A DNA stretch of 64,000 nt from Gracilaria vermiculophylla (lineage: Eukaryota > Rhodophyta > Florideophyceae > Gracilariales > Gracilariaceae): assembly GCA_019155205.2 (NCBI GenBank), contig JAHNZQ020003146.1, forward strand, positions 379,113 to 443,112, written 5' to 3'. Shown piece after piece: positions 42,068 to 53,510 of this stretch. The position numbers were made by a program, and so were the translations under genes. A model generated the notes under the pieces. The model saw nothing but the letters and a program-made list of their open reading frames with translations, ran no database searches and was not told where the DNA came from. Numbering within the stretch: position 1 is the first letter of the stretch; every line of letters starts with the position of its first letter.

Positions 42068-43075
42068 ATGGACACTGCGGTCGCTTCCCAGCCCGACGTC
42101 GAGCACGGCGTGGACGGAAAGGGTGAGATGAACAAGAAGTCATTGGCATTTCTTGAGGCGGGTGCCATGCTCACGATCTGGTCGCTGCTGGTGATCAACG
42201 AAGGCGCGATCAGACTGATCCAAGCGAACCCATCGCAGGGCCTGTTCAGTGGGGATGCGCGCATTAAGCCATTCTTCCCATTCATCGGCGGGTTGTTCGA
42301 GGTATTCTTCGGACTGTTGGGCCTTTTCCTCGGGATGGGAGCTCTGTTGTTGCGCTGGTACAGCACGCTGGCCACCAAGGTCTCCATGGCGGTGCAGACT
42401 GTGTTTGGATACTTTGTGCTTTTGGTGTTTGTGTTCGCGTTACCGGCTGTGGCAGCGGTGGACCGTGTGGGTCCCGGCTTCCATCCGGCCCTATCGGTGG
42501 CGCAAAATCGTTTTTTGATCGCGATGGGGATTATGACATCGTTCCACTTTTGCTTGGCGCTGCAGGGCGGTCAGTTTCTGTTCATGGCGCGACTGATCAG
42601 CACGGGTAGCGGACGCGACTTTCTCAAGCAGCAGTCCGGAAACAAGATGCGGGCGGTGTTCTGGAACATGAACTTGGCGCTGTCGGGGCTGTGGACGCTC
42701 ATCACGGGGGCGCTGATCAACGCCGAGGTGGGAGGCGGCGAGCTGAGCGACCCATTCTTCTCGGCGCCGAACGTGGGCACTCTGCCCGGGATGACAATCA
42801 CAGCGGGACTGCTGATGCTGGTGTGGGGCTTGGTCGGGGCGGTTTTGGCGATGAGCGGTGGGTCGCCACCGGCCTTATACTACGTGGGGTCGGCGTTTGT
42901 GTACCTGTTTGCGTACCTCAACTACACGATTGTGCAGCTAGGGCAGATCAACGTGCAAGTGGCGACCCCCCTTGACGGCGCCACGGCGCTGCACGGCGGC
43001 CTGGTGTTCATGGTCGTCACGCTGGGGCCATACTTTGTGCTCCAAGCTGACCGCGACAGACGGGGGCTAGCGTAG
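42068..43075 (+). CDS. multi-pass membrane protein, paralogue 2
   Basis: 335 residues from ATG 42068, intronless. About eight transmembrane segments, near residues 27-50, 68-96, 104-128, 149-178, 196-218, 240-264, 270-300 and 308-328. Same family as the minus-strand gene at 37011-38045: shared blocks NEGAIRLIQANPSQGLF, FFPFIGGLFEVFFGLLG, MGIMTSFHFCLALQGGQF, RDFLKQQ, RAVFWNMNLALSG. Substitutions relative to paralogue 1 leave the hydrophobic pattern and the TSFHFC motif untouched, so both copies look functional. Only 506 bp separate it from the C2-domain gene, which runs in the same direction. No known family is recognised; a role in transport or sensing would be guesswork. Confidence 0.75.
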   Translation: MDTAVASQPDVEHGVDGKGEMNKKSLAFLEAGAMLTIWSLLVINEGAIRLIQANPSQGLFSGDARIKPFFPFIGGLFEVFFGLLGLFLGMGALLLRWYSTLATKVSMAVQTVFGYFVLLVFVFALPAVAAVDRVGPGFHPALSVAQNRFLIAMGIMTSFHFCLALQGGQFLFMARLISTGSGRDFLKQQSGNKMRAVFWNMNLALSGLWTLITGALINAEVGGGELSDPFFSAPNVGTLPGMTITAGLLMLVWGLVGAVLAMSGGSPPALYYVGSAFVYLFAYLNYTIVQLGQINVQVATPLDGATALHGGLVFMVVTLGPYFVLQADRDRRGLA

Positions 43076-44140
43076 GGCGCGCGCCGCTTTTGTTTTTTCC
43101 GATGGCGATAGCTTGTGGATGGCGTGCGGGGCGCCGACAGCGGTAGCGACCGGTGTACAGTAAAGACAAGGGGGCCGAAGGGGGCCGCGCGGCCGGTGTT
43201 TCTACGCCCGCGCTGCCTTTTCTCGAAGAAATGAGGGTGCGTGCGAGCGCCGCGCATTTGCGCGCCTGCGCGCGGCGCGCGCCTCGCTGCCGCGGCGGCG
43301 CGTTGTCCGTGGCGCCACCGTGCTTGCGCCACGTCTGGCTGCCGCGGATGCGATACAGCTCGCGCGCCACGGCTCACTTCCACTTGCGGCTCGCATGCTG
43401 CTGCTCGCCGCCTTGGCTCGTCGCGCCGCTCGCGGGGAGAGAAGCTCCGTCCCTCGCGCGCCGTAAGCCCCACAAATCACACCGCCGCCGCGCTTCGCGC
43501 ATCCCAGATGCCACGGGCCTCTGTGTTACCTCTTTTCTGCGCCGCTACTTTCTGGCACTGAAGGACGCACGCAACGCATAGCGTGATACCTTACCTTAGC
43601 CAATATCATGGGAGACACCCAGAGCAGGCGGGACAATATCTCGAGCACACTATCTCGGGAAAATATCTCTCATCATGTCACCACGTTAAGCTTTGTTCGC
43701 CACAAAACTCAATATTGTGAATGAGCTAAAATGTGCCGTGCAGTAGCGTACTTGTAAATTAGCAGCGAGCGCAGCGTCGAAGTAAATGTTCCAGATACCG
43801 AGTCGCGCTGGCAGGTAGAGACCATGGAGCAAGGACAAGGTCCCCTGCCAAGCGGTACCCTCCTTGACGAAAAACGTCCGACGACCAGTCGAGCAGCTTT
43901 GTTTTATCGCTGTGCGAGGTGCGCAGGATCAGGGCCGTTCCGAACAGGCGCAAAACGGCGGATGCACGCCCATTTTAGCGTCAGTATTGGCCAGCGAGAC
44001 ATTTTCTTGAAGTGGTCTTGATAGCCCCTAATCGTACCCTGAAGGGGTGCGCTGTAAGTATGGATTTTCTCTACTATGAAAAGTACGCCACTTGGCTTCA
44101 TTGTGACGAATCAGTTTCCGGCACTGGACCGGCGTTGACG
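43076..44140. other. right edge of the gene island, no gene seen
   Basis: GC-rich to about 43560, then a shift to AT-rich transposon-type DNA. All open frames in the GC-rich part are composition artefacts on both strands. Nothing recognised in 43600-44140. Confidence 0.5.
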
Positions 44141-45423
44141 TACAGTGCGTTTCAAAAACAAATTACCCCTCAAAAGTGGCCCAAAACTGTACTGTAGGCT
44201 AGATTTTGCACATAGTCTATGTAGAATCGTTTCAAAAAGATATGTACACCGCCTTCTTTCTAATAAAAATGGCTCGAGGTCCGCCACTTTCCAAACAAGA
44301 ACAGTTTCAAATCATTAAGTTAAACGCCGAGAAACATTCCAACAGTGCTATTGCTAAAAAATTGAAGCGTTCTAGGGTCACAATAGCTGCTTTTCTCCAG
44401 ACTCCGTCTCTTTATGGATTAAAACGATCTCCTGGACGCCCTAAGAAGCTCACCCCAGCAGATAAAAGAGGAATTAAAAGAGAATTATGCAAAGAAAAAG
44501 TATCGTGCAAACAAATTGGAATAAATCTCAATCTCAACGTTTCTAAATCAACTATATGGAGGCAGATAAACAGCACAAATTTATTTAAATATAAAAAAAA
44601 TGAAGAAAGCTTTCTTTCTCCAAGACCATCACAAGCAAAAGCGAATTGACTGGTGTGCTGGAAAAGCCTACTGTAAAAAAGAATGGGAAACGTTTAGTTT
44701 TACTGATGAAAAAAAGTTCAACTTGAACAGACTAGATTGCTTTAAATTTTATTGGCACGATCGTCGTAAGGAACGTCATGAATTTTATACCAGGCATTCA
44801 AATGATGGCTCTGTAATGGTTTGAGCAGGCATTTATAGAAACTCTCTAATGGAAATTGTTTTCATTGAAACAAACATGAATGCGAAAAAATATAAAGAAG
44901 TTCTATACAATTATTTGCTCCGTTTGGTTCGTGTTTTCATGAAGAAAACTCCAATTTTCAACAGGACAATGCGCCTGTACATACTTCATCTTTAATCAAA
45001 GATTGGCTACCGGAGTCTGAAGGATCTGTTTTAGAGTGGCCGGCGCGCTCACCAGATTTGAGCCCAATTGAAAACGTTTGGGGACTGCTAGCGAGGATGG
45101 TTTATGCGCATGGAAGGCAATTTCAGACAGTTTTTGAACTCAAAAACTGTATTAAAAATTGCTGGAAATCTATAACAGTTTCAACTGCGGAAAAGTACAT
45201 CAATTCGATGCCGAAACGCTGCATTAGCGTTATACACCAAAAAGGATGCAAAATATACTGTTGAGCGTCGCGCAGTAAAGATTTGTTATTGATGATCATA
45301 TGTTTTTGAAACGTTTTTTTGACTTTACCTTTTTCTGAAACCTATTTTTGTACGCGTACAGTATAGATTTGTTGGTTTTTTTGAGATTTCACAGCATGTC
45401 GTATGTTTTTGAAACAGTCTGTA
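44141..45423 (+). mobile_element. Tc1/mariner element, nearly complete (1283 bp)
   Basis: Bounded by TACAGTGCGTTTCAAAAAC (44141) and the inverted GTTTTTGAAACAGTCTGTA (ending 45423), each including the TA target dinucleotide. The length is normal for Tc1. It is the best preserved member of the family that also occurs at 16677, 27672 (minus) and 51489-57879, and served as the reference for them. Confidence 0.88.
44269..45264 (+). pseudogene. Tc1 transposase, few lesions
   Basis: Starts at ATG 44269 (MARGPPLSKQEQFQIIKLNA). Two N-terminal HTH units: NSAIAKKLKRSRVTIAAFL and, after the linker SPGRPKKLT, KQIGINLNLNVSKSTIWRQI. A frameshift near 44620 separates this from the catalytic domain: SFTDEKKFNL (first Asp), a TGA for the Trp of VWAG near 44821, a second frameshift near 44926, the QQDNAPVH box in the shifted frame, and SPIENVWGLLARM (catalytic Glu) in the last block 45058-45264. 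DD34E class. Only about three lesions, so a recent loss. Confidence 0.85.
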
Positions 45424-46439
45424 TATGGCACCAAATCGAGATCTTTACCGATCTCTTCCTCTTGCTGGCAACGCCAACCGGTTACGATCTTACAATCTGT
45501 GGATGGAAAAATAGGCCCTTATTTAAATCCACTGCAACAGGTGCGATAATGGGCACTGCATTTTCTTATCGAAGTGTAACGATTCTTACTCATGAGTCAA
45601 AGAAAGTTTGCAAGGTCAATGACGACGTTTATGGCTATCCACATGAGGAATCACAAGATTGAAAGCAAATCCAAAACCATGTTTTCCATCCAATACCAAA
45701 CATGAATGAGTTGAATGCATGGTTTGCTCAGCAAGCTACCGTAAGTGCCGTAGAATAAATCTTCGGTACGCATTTTTGAATTGTATGGCAACAGATTATT
45801 TGAAGGCCTTAAATAAGAAGTAAGATATAAAAATCAGCCACCAAAATAAAATAAAATTAATATCAAGAGCGGTAGTATTTGTCATTGTATAATGACGCAA
45901 GGATAAGAACTTGAATGAATGTATTCAATAGAATGATTTTGGAAAACAATTTTATGCAAGAGAAAAAAAAAGGAACAAACTCTGATTCGATTACAAGCAT
46001 ACTAGATATGTAACATATTTTAAATCACTTTCCTGAGAAGGAAAGAAAAAAGGCACGATATAAGCTTCCAAAAAAAAGGGTGGCAAATATGGAAGATTCA
46101 TCTGAAATCAACTTATATCCACCCAATTTTGAAGAAAATGACGAACATTCTGGACAAGAATCTTCTCTGAATGCCTTTACACGACTTTTTGTGCTGCTTC
46201 CAGACGATGAAAGAGCACATGTTGCATTAATAAAGGATTTTGAGATAGATATGAAGAGAAATCAGATTGATTCCAACGTTACGAGTGAGTCTTTTTTTAA
46301 TAATCATTGAAAACTGGTCTTGTGACAAATCAGTAGATATAATTGATTCTTATAGGGGAAATTTTGGTAATGCCATACTCCAACGAACGCCTCATCACAT
46401 TTTTAACGGCAACTATGTTGAAGAAGCAATTCACAGTCA
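45424..46439. other. AT-rich region, unassigned short ORFs
   Basis: Contains a 104-codon frame (45348-45662, partly inside the Tc1 end) and a 76-codon acidic ORF (46080-46310, MANMEDSSEINLYPPNFEEN). Neither shows a motif I recognise. No repeat or RNA gene seen. Confidence 0.35.
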
Positions 46440-47996
46440 GTCAAATCAAAAAAATCGTGTGGAACAGCCCTGCAGAGCTCGCGGACGTCTCCCAAACGCT
46501 GCGCAACACCCGCATCGCACTCTCAGCAACTGAGCGCTATATTACGGGCATCTGTACATTTCTAACTTGGTGCTGGACGGGTAACAGGAGTTTGATGCGT
46601 GTGCGTCGGCTGTTTTGTCGTCCAGCGGATATACGGGGTTCAACGCAAGCCTTGACCAGCGCTTTAGGTCCTTGATTCAAGCGTACATGACTCACGCGAT
46701 GTATCCGGATGGGTCCACGTTTGAAGACTAGTACACGTAATTTACCGCATTGCGAGGCTCGTTCGCGCTGGTTAGGGCTCAGCGGATGAAGCTAAACATG
46801 ATGAACACTGAGAGATTACGCCGGCTGGTTCACGATGCAGCAGAAATGATGGAAGCGTGGCAGTATGCTAGAATTCTCGGTGATTCATCCGGCGGCGGGA
46901 TATCGTATCCTGCGTGGGCGACGCTTTTCAAGTACGCCTACCCCGACGGCGTGCTGTCACAGATGGTGTGGAGACAGAGAATTGGAAATCATTTCAAGAA
47001 CAACAACCCGTGTCGCATCCATTGGATACAGAACGTTATGCCTGTCACTGTGCTCGGGTTGGATCATGGCATTGCAACGTATGCCGAGTCGTTGCAGGGT
47101 CTTGAGCAAAAGTTTTTGCAGCTTTTTTAACTGTGGTACTTGAACCAACGTCTTGGGTTGCTCATTGCGGGAAACAGCGAGGCAGAGAATGCGATTTACA
47201 TCCATTTCGATGCTCGTCCCGACGCATTGTTCCCCGGGAATGCCAATGCCGACCACGAGATCTTCATGCTCACAGCGTTCAAGACGTTCTGAATTGACGA
47301 TCGTGCTTGAAATTATAACGTCGATTCACGGGCGCACTCTCTCTTGCCCATCGACGGCTTGGTGGAAGATGCCAAGGCCCTGCCGGTACATATGATTCAA
47401 GCAGAGAACACCGGCGCAAAATTAATCGCTGTGGCACACCTCAACTACGCATATAATGTTAGAAAACAGATGAGCTATTTGCGCTATACTCTCTTGTGAC
47501 ACAGGGCGCACAGATCACCATTTGAACTATCAACACGCCCCCTCGCCCTGTACTTCCTTACAGAACGAGACCTCGAGCTTACAGTAACCACTTTTGACTA
47601 CTGCTGTACACATGTACAATTTCTCAGGCTCAGGTCACTTCTGGGAATTGAACCCACGGTCCTAGCGTTTCGCTGGGCCCATAACCTGTTAGAAAACAGA
47701 TGAGCTATTTGCGCTATACTCTCTTGTGACACAGGGCGCACAGTTCACCATTTGAACTATCAACATATAACGTGCACTGGGCGAGAAACGTGCCGTACGA
47801 AAAGGCAGGGACAGCGTCAATGACTGTATACGATGATGACGGTACGGCGCGGCAAGTAAGGAGAATGTTCGGTACTGCAGAGTATAGGCACCCGCGCGAT
47901 TCTGGCTGGCCTGCAGAGGACGACTGGGCAGATTCGACGTCTTTAATGCCCGCCAAGACCTTCAGAAGGTTTACTGAGGACCTGGGTAGCAAATAA
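46440..47996 (+). pseudogene. unknown protein gene, decayed and split by a TRIM
   Basis: One reading frame can be followed on the plus strand from about 46550 to the stop at 47996, broken by a frame change near 46550 and TAA/TGA stops at about 46730, 47128, 47290 and 47308. It is removed from the transposon style of its neighbours: ordinary codon use, globular composition (for example FKYAYPDGVLSQMVWRQRIG, HWIQNVMPVTVLGLDHGIA, HFDARPDALFPGNANADHE, TVYDDDGTARQVRRMFGTAE). The TRIM at 47457-47765 interrupts it at a tyrosine-rich point and the frame resumes exactly. I recognise no family. A host gene or a remnant of a dsRNA-virus capsid-like protein are both possible; totivirus-like insertions have been reported from Chondrus, but this match is only a suggestion. 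Confidence 0.45.
47457..47765 (-). mobile_element. TRIM copy 2, complete, 309 bp
   Basis: Same architecture as copy 1: LTRs 47457-47535 and 47687-47765 (79 bp each, one difference by eye), 151-bp internal part, perfect target duplication TATAA at 47452-47456 and 47766-47770. On the minus strand the primer site GGTTATGGGCCCAGC (47686-47672) touches the LTR and a purine tract touches the other. The hairpin CCTAGCG-ttt-CGCTGGG lies next to the primer site. Near-identical LTRs make it a younger insertion than copy 1. Confidence 0.92.
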
Positions 47997-48659
47997 GGCT
48001 GCTTTCTGCTTGGCTGACAGCAGAAATTAATATATAAATCTCAATAAAGCACGAATGTTTATGTGCTTGTTTGGAATGGCCCTCGGTAGGCGGAGGGGCG
48101 CGCCAATCTGAGCTAGCATTGCCGTAACAGTTCAATATGTAATACGTCGGAAAATTTTTAATACCGAGTTTCATATACCGCCTGTAAAGGCTGTTTTTTC
48201 TTTCCGCATGCGATTCGCAGAAAATAGAACAGGCAACTCTTTTTTCTGACTCGGAAACGTATCACCGGTTTCGTCCATGAGTGACTGAAATAAAAGTAGA
48301 AAACTACAGCTTTTAGTAGATTATACTTTTATAAAAATCGTATGAGTACATCAGGCGGAAAACTTTTTTGAATAGAGAGCAACACCCAGGGTTCTTTATT
48401 CCCGCCAAAAAACCAGACCAAAACACCCTCATATCCCAAACCATGACGACTAGCAAAAGGGAAATTCAGGAAAGCTGTATCACAGTTCTATGACATGTTA
48501 CTGAACAACGGCCTTCTGCAAATCACATCGAAGACTGGAACAAAACTGAAGACGAAGAGTGATATATTCAAAAACTCAAATATAAAAACGGCCCGAGCTT
48601 CTTCAGCACGATATCTTATATACCAGAGAAGTACTCCCGCTGGAATTTCTACCATCCAT
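47997..48659. other. intergenic, no feature seen
   Basis: About 660 bp between the decayed ORF and the pogo-like transposase. Low coding potential in all frames; probably the 5' part of the pogo-like element towards its right end. Confidence 0.4.
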
Positions 48660-50911
48660 GGACCACACCGCATATTCTCATGACGAACTAAGAGTTACAA
48701 TATATGCCCGCTTCCATCACGGATTGAGATATAATGTATTGTCTTCTCAATACAACTTTTCGGAAAATCGTACTCGTCACTGGTATAAAGTTTGGATCTG
48801 TACCGCACAGGTTGAATTCCCTACCGACTCAATAGCAACTTTTATACCAGTTCGTAGTCCAGGAAGTCAGCCGGTACTCAATAAGGACGAAGAAAAAACA
48901 ATAGTGGACACGGAGGAGCACTATATCCACAGTAATATGCCCTTGACAAATTCTTCACTATTAGTGTAGTACAGTGGTTTCTAAGGAAACATGGTGGTGT
49001 GGCTTTATGGCCTGATATTCCTAAAAAGGGCTCGTATTTCATAAACTGAGCCACGTGGTGCATAGTTTGGCCCGCGTGCGCTACAGTATCCTTAGGGGAC
49101 GGTAGAATTTATATTTATTTTAGTTTATTTGTGCTGGTAATTACTACAGTTGTGAGACCTGCCGAGGCGGGCCCCCGGCTTGATAGTTAATCTGCCGGTC
49201 AAGTTCCACCTCTGGGGAAGTAGAGCAAGCACCCTTGAGTCTTCTTCTACTTTTCCGGTTGGAGACTCTCGTCGATCATCCTAAGGTTTCTAAGCCGCCG
49301 ATCTCCAGATTGCTTCATAGCAGCGCCTATAGGAGCATTGTCCGCCCAGTCAACCTCCCCCTCCACTTGGTGTTTGCCGATCTCCTTTAAGACTTTCCCC
49401 GGCTCGCCACAGCGAATACCGGAGACCTCGTTTAGGAACACACACCTTTGGAGTCAACAAAAACTCCTAATGGACGTATTGCTCTACTACCTCGAAAGTA
49501 GAACTGACAGTACCACAATAAGAAGTGGTACAGTGCTTCGTGAAGTCTTTACCGAGTTCCGGACATATTTGCATTAGCTAAGAAGATGGGACGCCATCTT
49601 TGGGGTTGTTGGATGGGTTTATCAATTGTCATGACCTGAAATACCTTCCCGTTCGAGTTGTCGAAACTTCACGACTTGCCGTAACACCCGAAATGCTGGC
49701 CCGTCATATGGCATTGGTGAAATCGCTAATAAATCGTTATGGAATTAAGGAAGCGAAACAGGTCTTTAACATCGACGAATCAGGAGTTTCTATTTCCAAA
49801 ATGAAGGGAAAAAGTTTGCAAAAGGCGGTAGGTACAAGTGGCTCAGTATTGCTCCAGAAGAGCACACGCATTAAAGGAGCGTTTGATCGGATCACTTTAT
49901 GCCTGTGGTGTCTGCAGATGGAAAAGCGTGGAAGCCTTTAATCTTGGGTGGCGGAAAAAAAGCTCACTACGGCTTTATCGACGGAAGGGTTCAAACTTTG
50001 TACGACTTTCTTCCGCCCTTTTACATTTATCAACGAGAGATTCCTGGTGTGGATTCTTACATGTTCTACAACGGAGCAACAATTCGGGTGGAAGAAACCA
50101 AAGATCTCCGAGATGGAGGGAAACATTTGCTAAATATTCTTGATGGATATTCAGGTCATGTTCAGTATCGGACTCTGATTTTCATGCGAGAAAATAATGT
50201 CGTTGTCGTGGTTCTTCCATCCAATTCTAGTCAAAATTTTCAACCGATGGACGTTTCTGTATTCAATGCATTTAAATGATACATGCAGCGTGAGCTACAC
50301 CATTTATTCAGAGTCAAGTTTGTTTTTGACATATTTGACGTCTGCTACGCATTAACCCTGGCGCTTTCGGATTCAATGACGGTCGGAAACATCCGTAGTG
50401 CGTTTCAGAAAACGGGCTTGTGGGTACGAAACAAAGGAAGTCCGGATGTTTTTGATATCATGAACGACGATTTATGGACTAATCGAAAGGGTACACATAA
50501 TTTTACATTGCAGTTCTGGGGAAAGCTTTCTTGAAAAACTTTCGAAGCTTGGTTATGGAATCTGACGTCGATGAGCGTGGCACTGCCAGATTTGACACTT
50601 CGAACGGAAGCCATTTGAGATCAGAGTCAGTATCGAAAGCTTCAAAGGAAAGGAGGACAGGAAGTTTATGTCTGGAAAGTGCCGCAGACCTTCATCGCCT
50701 TGTTGAGCTAGCTCCGCGCAGAAAGGCACTGATGGAAAAATTAGCGCAGAACCTCAAGCAAAGACGCAAGAGCGCTGCTTCTCGTGTACTACAGAAGCAC
50801 GCTTTCAACAGTGATGTTCGGAATCAGTGTGTTGTGAAGTCGACAGACGCGGTGAAAGATCAGGTTACAAAGGAAGTCGACAGATCGTGCTTGGGCAACC
50901 CCGAAGCCTGA
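48660..50911 (+). pseudogene. pogo-like (DDE_1) transposase, split by a solo LTR
   Basis: N-terminal DNA-binding half at 48660-48964: YSHDELRVTIYARFHHGLRY (psq-type HTH), NENRTRHW-like turn, then GSQPVLNKDEEKTIVDTEEH and PLTNSSLL (CENP-B-type HTH). The 553-bp LTR copy D follows; the frame resumes at EVVQCFVKSLP and FINCHDLKY. Catalytic half: FNIDESGVSISKMKGK (first Asp), KPLILGGGKK, LLNILDGYSGHV (second Asp), LPSNSSQNFQPMDVSVFNAF (third Asp). One frameshift lies near 49900-49940 and a TGA at 50278 probably replaces an Arg codon. The Lys/Arg-rich C-terminus runs to 50911. Family cuts and pastes into TA sites. Confidence 0.8.
48965..49517 (+). repeat. solo LTR, family copy D, inside the pogo-like transposase
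   Basis: 553 bp from TGTAGTACAGTGG to GTACCACA. Flanks ATTAG (48960-48964) and ATAAG (49518-49522) form a 5-bp target duplication with one mismatch, and removing the repeat plus one copy restores the transposase frame (SLL followed by EVVQ). No second LTR or internal region is near, so this is a solo LTR left by recombination between two LTRs. Confidence 0.8.
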
Positions 50912-51488
50912 AACGATTAAATAATGCTCAAATTGTTCAGCCTCATACATGCTTTTCGAACGCCGATTTCGTTGTTGGACACGAGCAGGACACGCGCGAG
51001 AAATTAAAAGTATATGCGAAAACAGTATCATTTGGGACGACACTTTGTTTTGCTTACTACGACTTCTGTATTGTGTTAAAGAATCCGAAAATTAGTACAC
51101 ACAAAGTCAAAAAGCTCAGCTTTTACATGACGTATCGAATGTTAGGCCTACAAGAGAAGAACGAAAATGAGATCGGCTTCACTAGCCAAGTTAGATGTCA
51201 AATTAAATTTCCAAGGCATTTCATGTTGAACTGTTATGTAGTACAGGCGGCCAGTTTGCACAGTGGACTCCCAATTTGTTGTGAGTAGAATGTAGTAGTG
51301 CAAAGGTAGAGAATTACAGAAAGGTTTTCTGATTCCTCGCCAAGAACTATGAGCATCTCCTTCGCTGCTTTGCAAAACTGTATTTTTTCATAACACAGAT
51401 TTCCAGCACCTATGTGCACCCAAGTCATCTCCACCGCACCGGCGCTAACGCTAAAAGGCTACTGAAAGTTGCGCGCGAGCGTGTAACG
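50912..51488. other. end region of the pogo-like element, no gene supported
   Basis: Includes overlapping short frames (plus 50827-51288, minus 51434-51234) without motif. The sequence tgtagtacagg near 51239 resembles the first bases of the LTR family but does not continue. The right end of the pogo-like element was not found. Confidence 0.35.
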
Positions 51489-51939
51489 TGCAGTGTGTTT
51501 CAAAAACATAACTCCCTAAAACGTGCGCCAAAGCTATTGATGGTCCTTGGCTATGCATGATGTGTCATGGCGTACGTCAGTCAAACGTTTGTGACGCCTC
51601 ATACTGAATCATCCTTGTTAAATGGTTGCCATACAACGTATTTGTATCCTTTATATTGTATTTTCTACTACACACGCTTTACTTGAACGCCTGTATAATC
51701 CCACTGTCTGCGTACTTCCTTGTAAAATGCCGAGTCAAGCGACTTGCGCCTGACTCTTGTTCACTGCATTCTGTTTTACCTCAGTTCTCTAAAGTCACTT
51801 CAGCGTAGCACGATAACTATCATTAGTTATGAGCCCAGTGCTAACTAGTTCGCTACCAACCCGCCCACGGTTTGCTTAGGACTCAACAATTCCACCGTGG
51901 ACTGACGGCAAAGAAAACCAAGAAAGGTACCAGACCGCC

Positions 51940-53400
51940 GTGTATGATTGGAAAGAATACTATTGTTCTCTTCCGGATACTAGCTCAAACAAGCTTGCCC
52001 CTCAAATTCAAGCTATTGTGCTCAAGTCAGAGCTTTATGGTCACGCTGCAGACTTTTTTGCTGAACTGACGAACGAGCAGCTGAAGAGCGAAGATGGTGC
52101 CAAATTGATCGTTGATGCAGTTTATCAACGTGACTTGTTATCAGTTATTAGTGAATAATTTGATGGATTTAGCTCTCTGTTGGATACCCGTCGCGCACAG
52201 AATGAGTCGTTGAAGACCTTCGAAACCCGATTTTCTGCCGCAGTTACAAAATTCAACTTTTTTTCAAGTACTAATAGACTCCTCCAATGCATAACTGCCC
52301 TAATGCTTCTGAGCAACACAAGCATCGTACATTCTCAACGAATCGCTGCATTGGCAGCTGCAGTTTCTCATGAAACTGTGTTTTCGGGCCAATCTTCTAA
52401 TAATGATTACCTAAAGACGGTGACGTACAAGAAAATTGCTTCTGTCGTGAAACATTGTGAGTAGGCATCTACTACCACTTCTAGTGTGGCACTATCTGCC
52501 AGTGCTGCAGGTACTACGACTGACATCAGAAGCGGCCGTATTAGTGGTTCTCGTCGTCCTTTAAATGCTGCACTGAAACGTCATCCATGTTGCACCTGTA
52601 ATAAATTTGGATATTGGAAGGACGACCACAACCCTGATGGTTCTTTGAAACCTGGAGTAAATTGTTATGATACTGCTGCGTAGTTTAGTTCGTCAATTGG
52701 ATCTGGTGACGGCTCATCGAGCTCCTGTAATAACAATGTAAACTGCAAAAGAAAGACTGTTTCTTTTAATATTACCGTGTTGTCGAGCAACAACTGTTCG
52801 ACAAATGAAACAAATCCATCTTGTGACTCTCTTTTTAAGGAGGCTATTGGGCCACTCGTAGATGACGGGGCCCCGTACTCTGCCATCGGTAATGTTGAGT
52901 TTCGTCTGTTGTCAGTTCACATTGGACGTGATGTCGTATTTGATATCGAACCTATTCCGCTGTCACTTGACGGGCACACGCACTGGCAGAACGGCATCGG
53001 TGACCATTCTAGTGCTTCTCGTTCTATTTTTGGATCTGTTGTGATTGCTTCTGTGTCTGACAGTGGACGAGAGGTACTCATTCGCCACCTCGTATTGGAT
53101 GGCTCTGGTCAATTGGTCATCGGGAAGAATGTATCGAAGCAATCATACATTCTCCATATCAACTGCATTGCTTTGCAGTTTCATGCTGATTGCATGACTG
53201 GCCAATTTACCATGATCAACCAAGGCTTCTTGAGTTACCTGCCTATGTCAAGCTTCTGTAATGCGACATGTAAGACATCCGCTCTCTCTTGTCTCAATAG
53301 AACCTGTCAAAAGACCGACCGTGGAGTCAATTCAAGGCCATTGTGGACAAAGTGCATAAGCATGTCTGCGGTCATGCTAACCTGCCCGATGTAAGACTAC
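51940..53400 (+). pseudogene. copia gag and protease
   Basis: Gag begins in the open block 51940-52158 (VYDWKEYY region) and continues through single stops: KTFETRFSAAVTKFNFF, LMLLSNTS. A Cys/His cluster near 52590-52670 (CCTCNKFGYWKDDHNPDG, then NC) stands in for the zinc knuckle but is irregular. The protease has LVDDGAPYSAIG near 52856, where DSG/DTG is expected (the middle residue is Asp), so it would not be active. The rest to 53400 is protease-to-integrase linker with an uninterrupted 205-codon frame from 52777. Confidence 0.65.
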
Positions 53401-53510
53401 TCCTGGAACGCACCGGAGTGTGGAATGACGCTGTGTCAGACTATGCATCGCATCTGATAGATTAATGTGTTTCATATCATTCCACGGCCCCATCACAACC
53501 AAGCAGAAAG

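Noticed and set aside
47640..47690. tRNA-Met gene inside the TRIM
   Set aside because: The tRNA-Met match is only 15 bp, abuts an LTR exactly and is on the strand expected of a primer-binding site. The T-arm nearby does not join it into a full cloverleaf.
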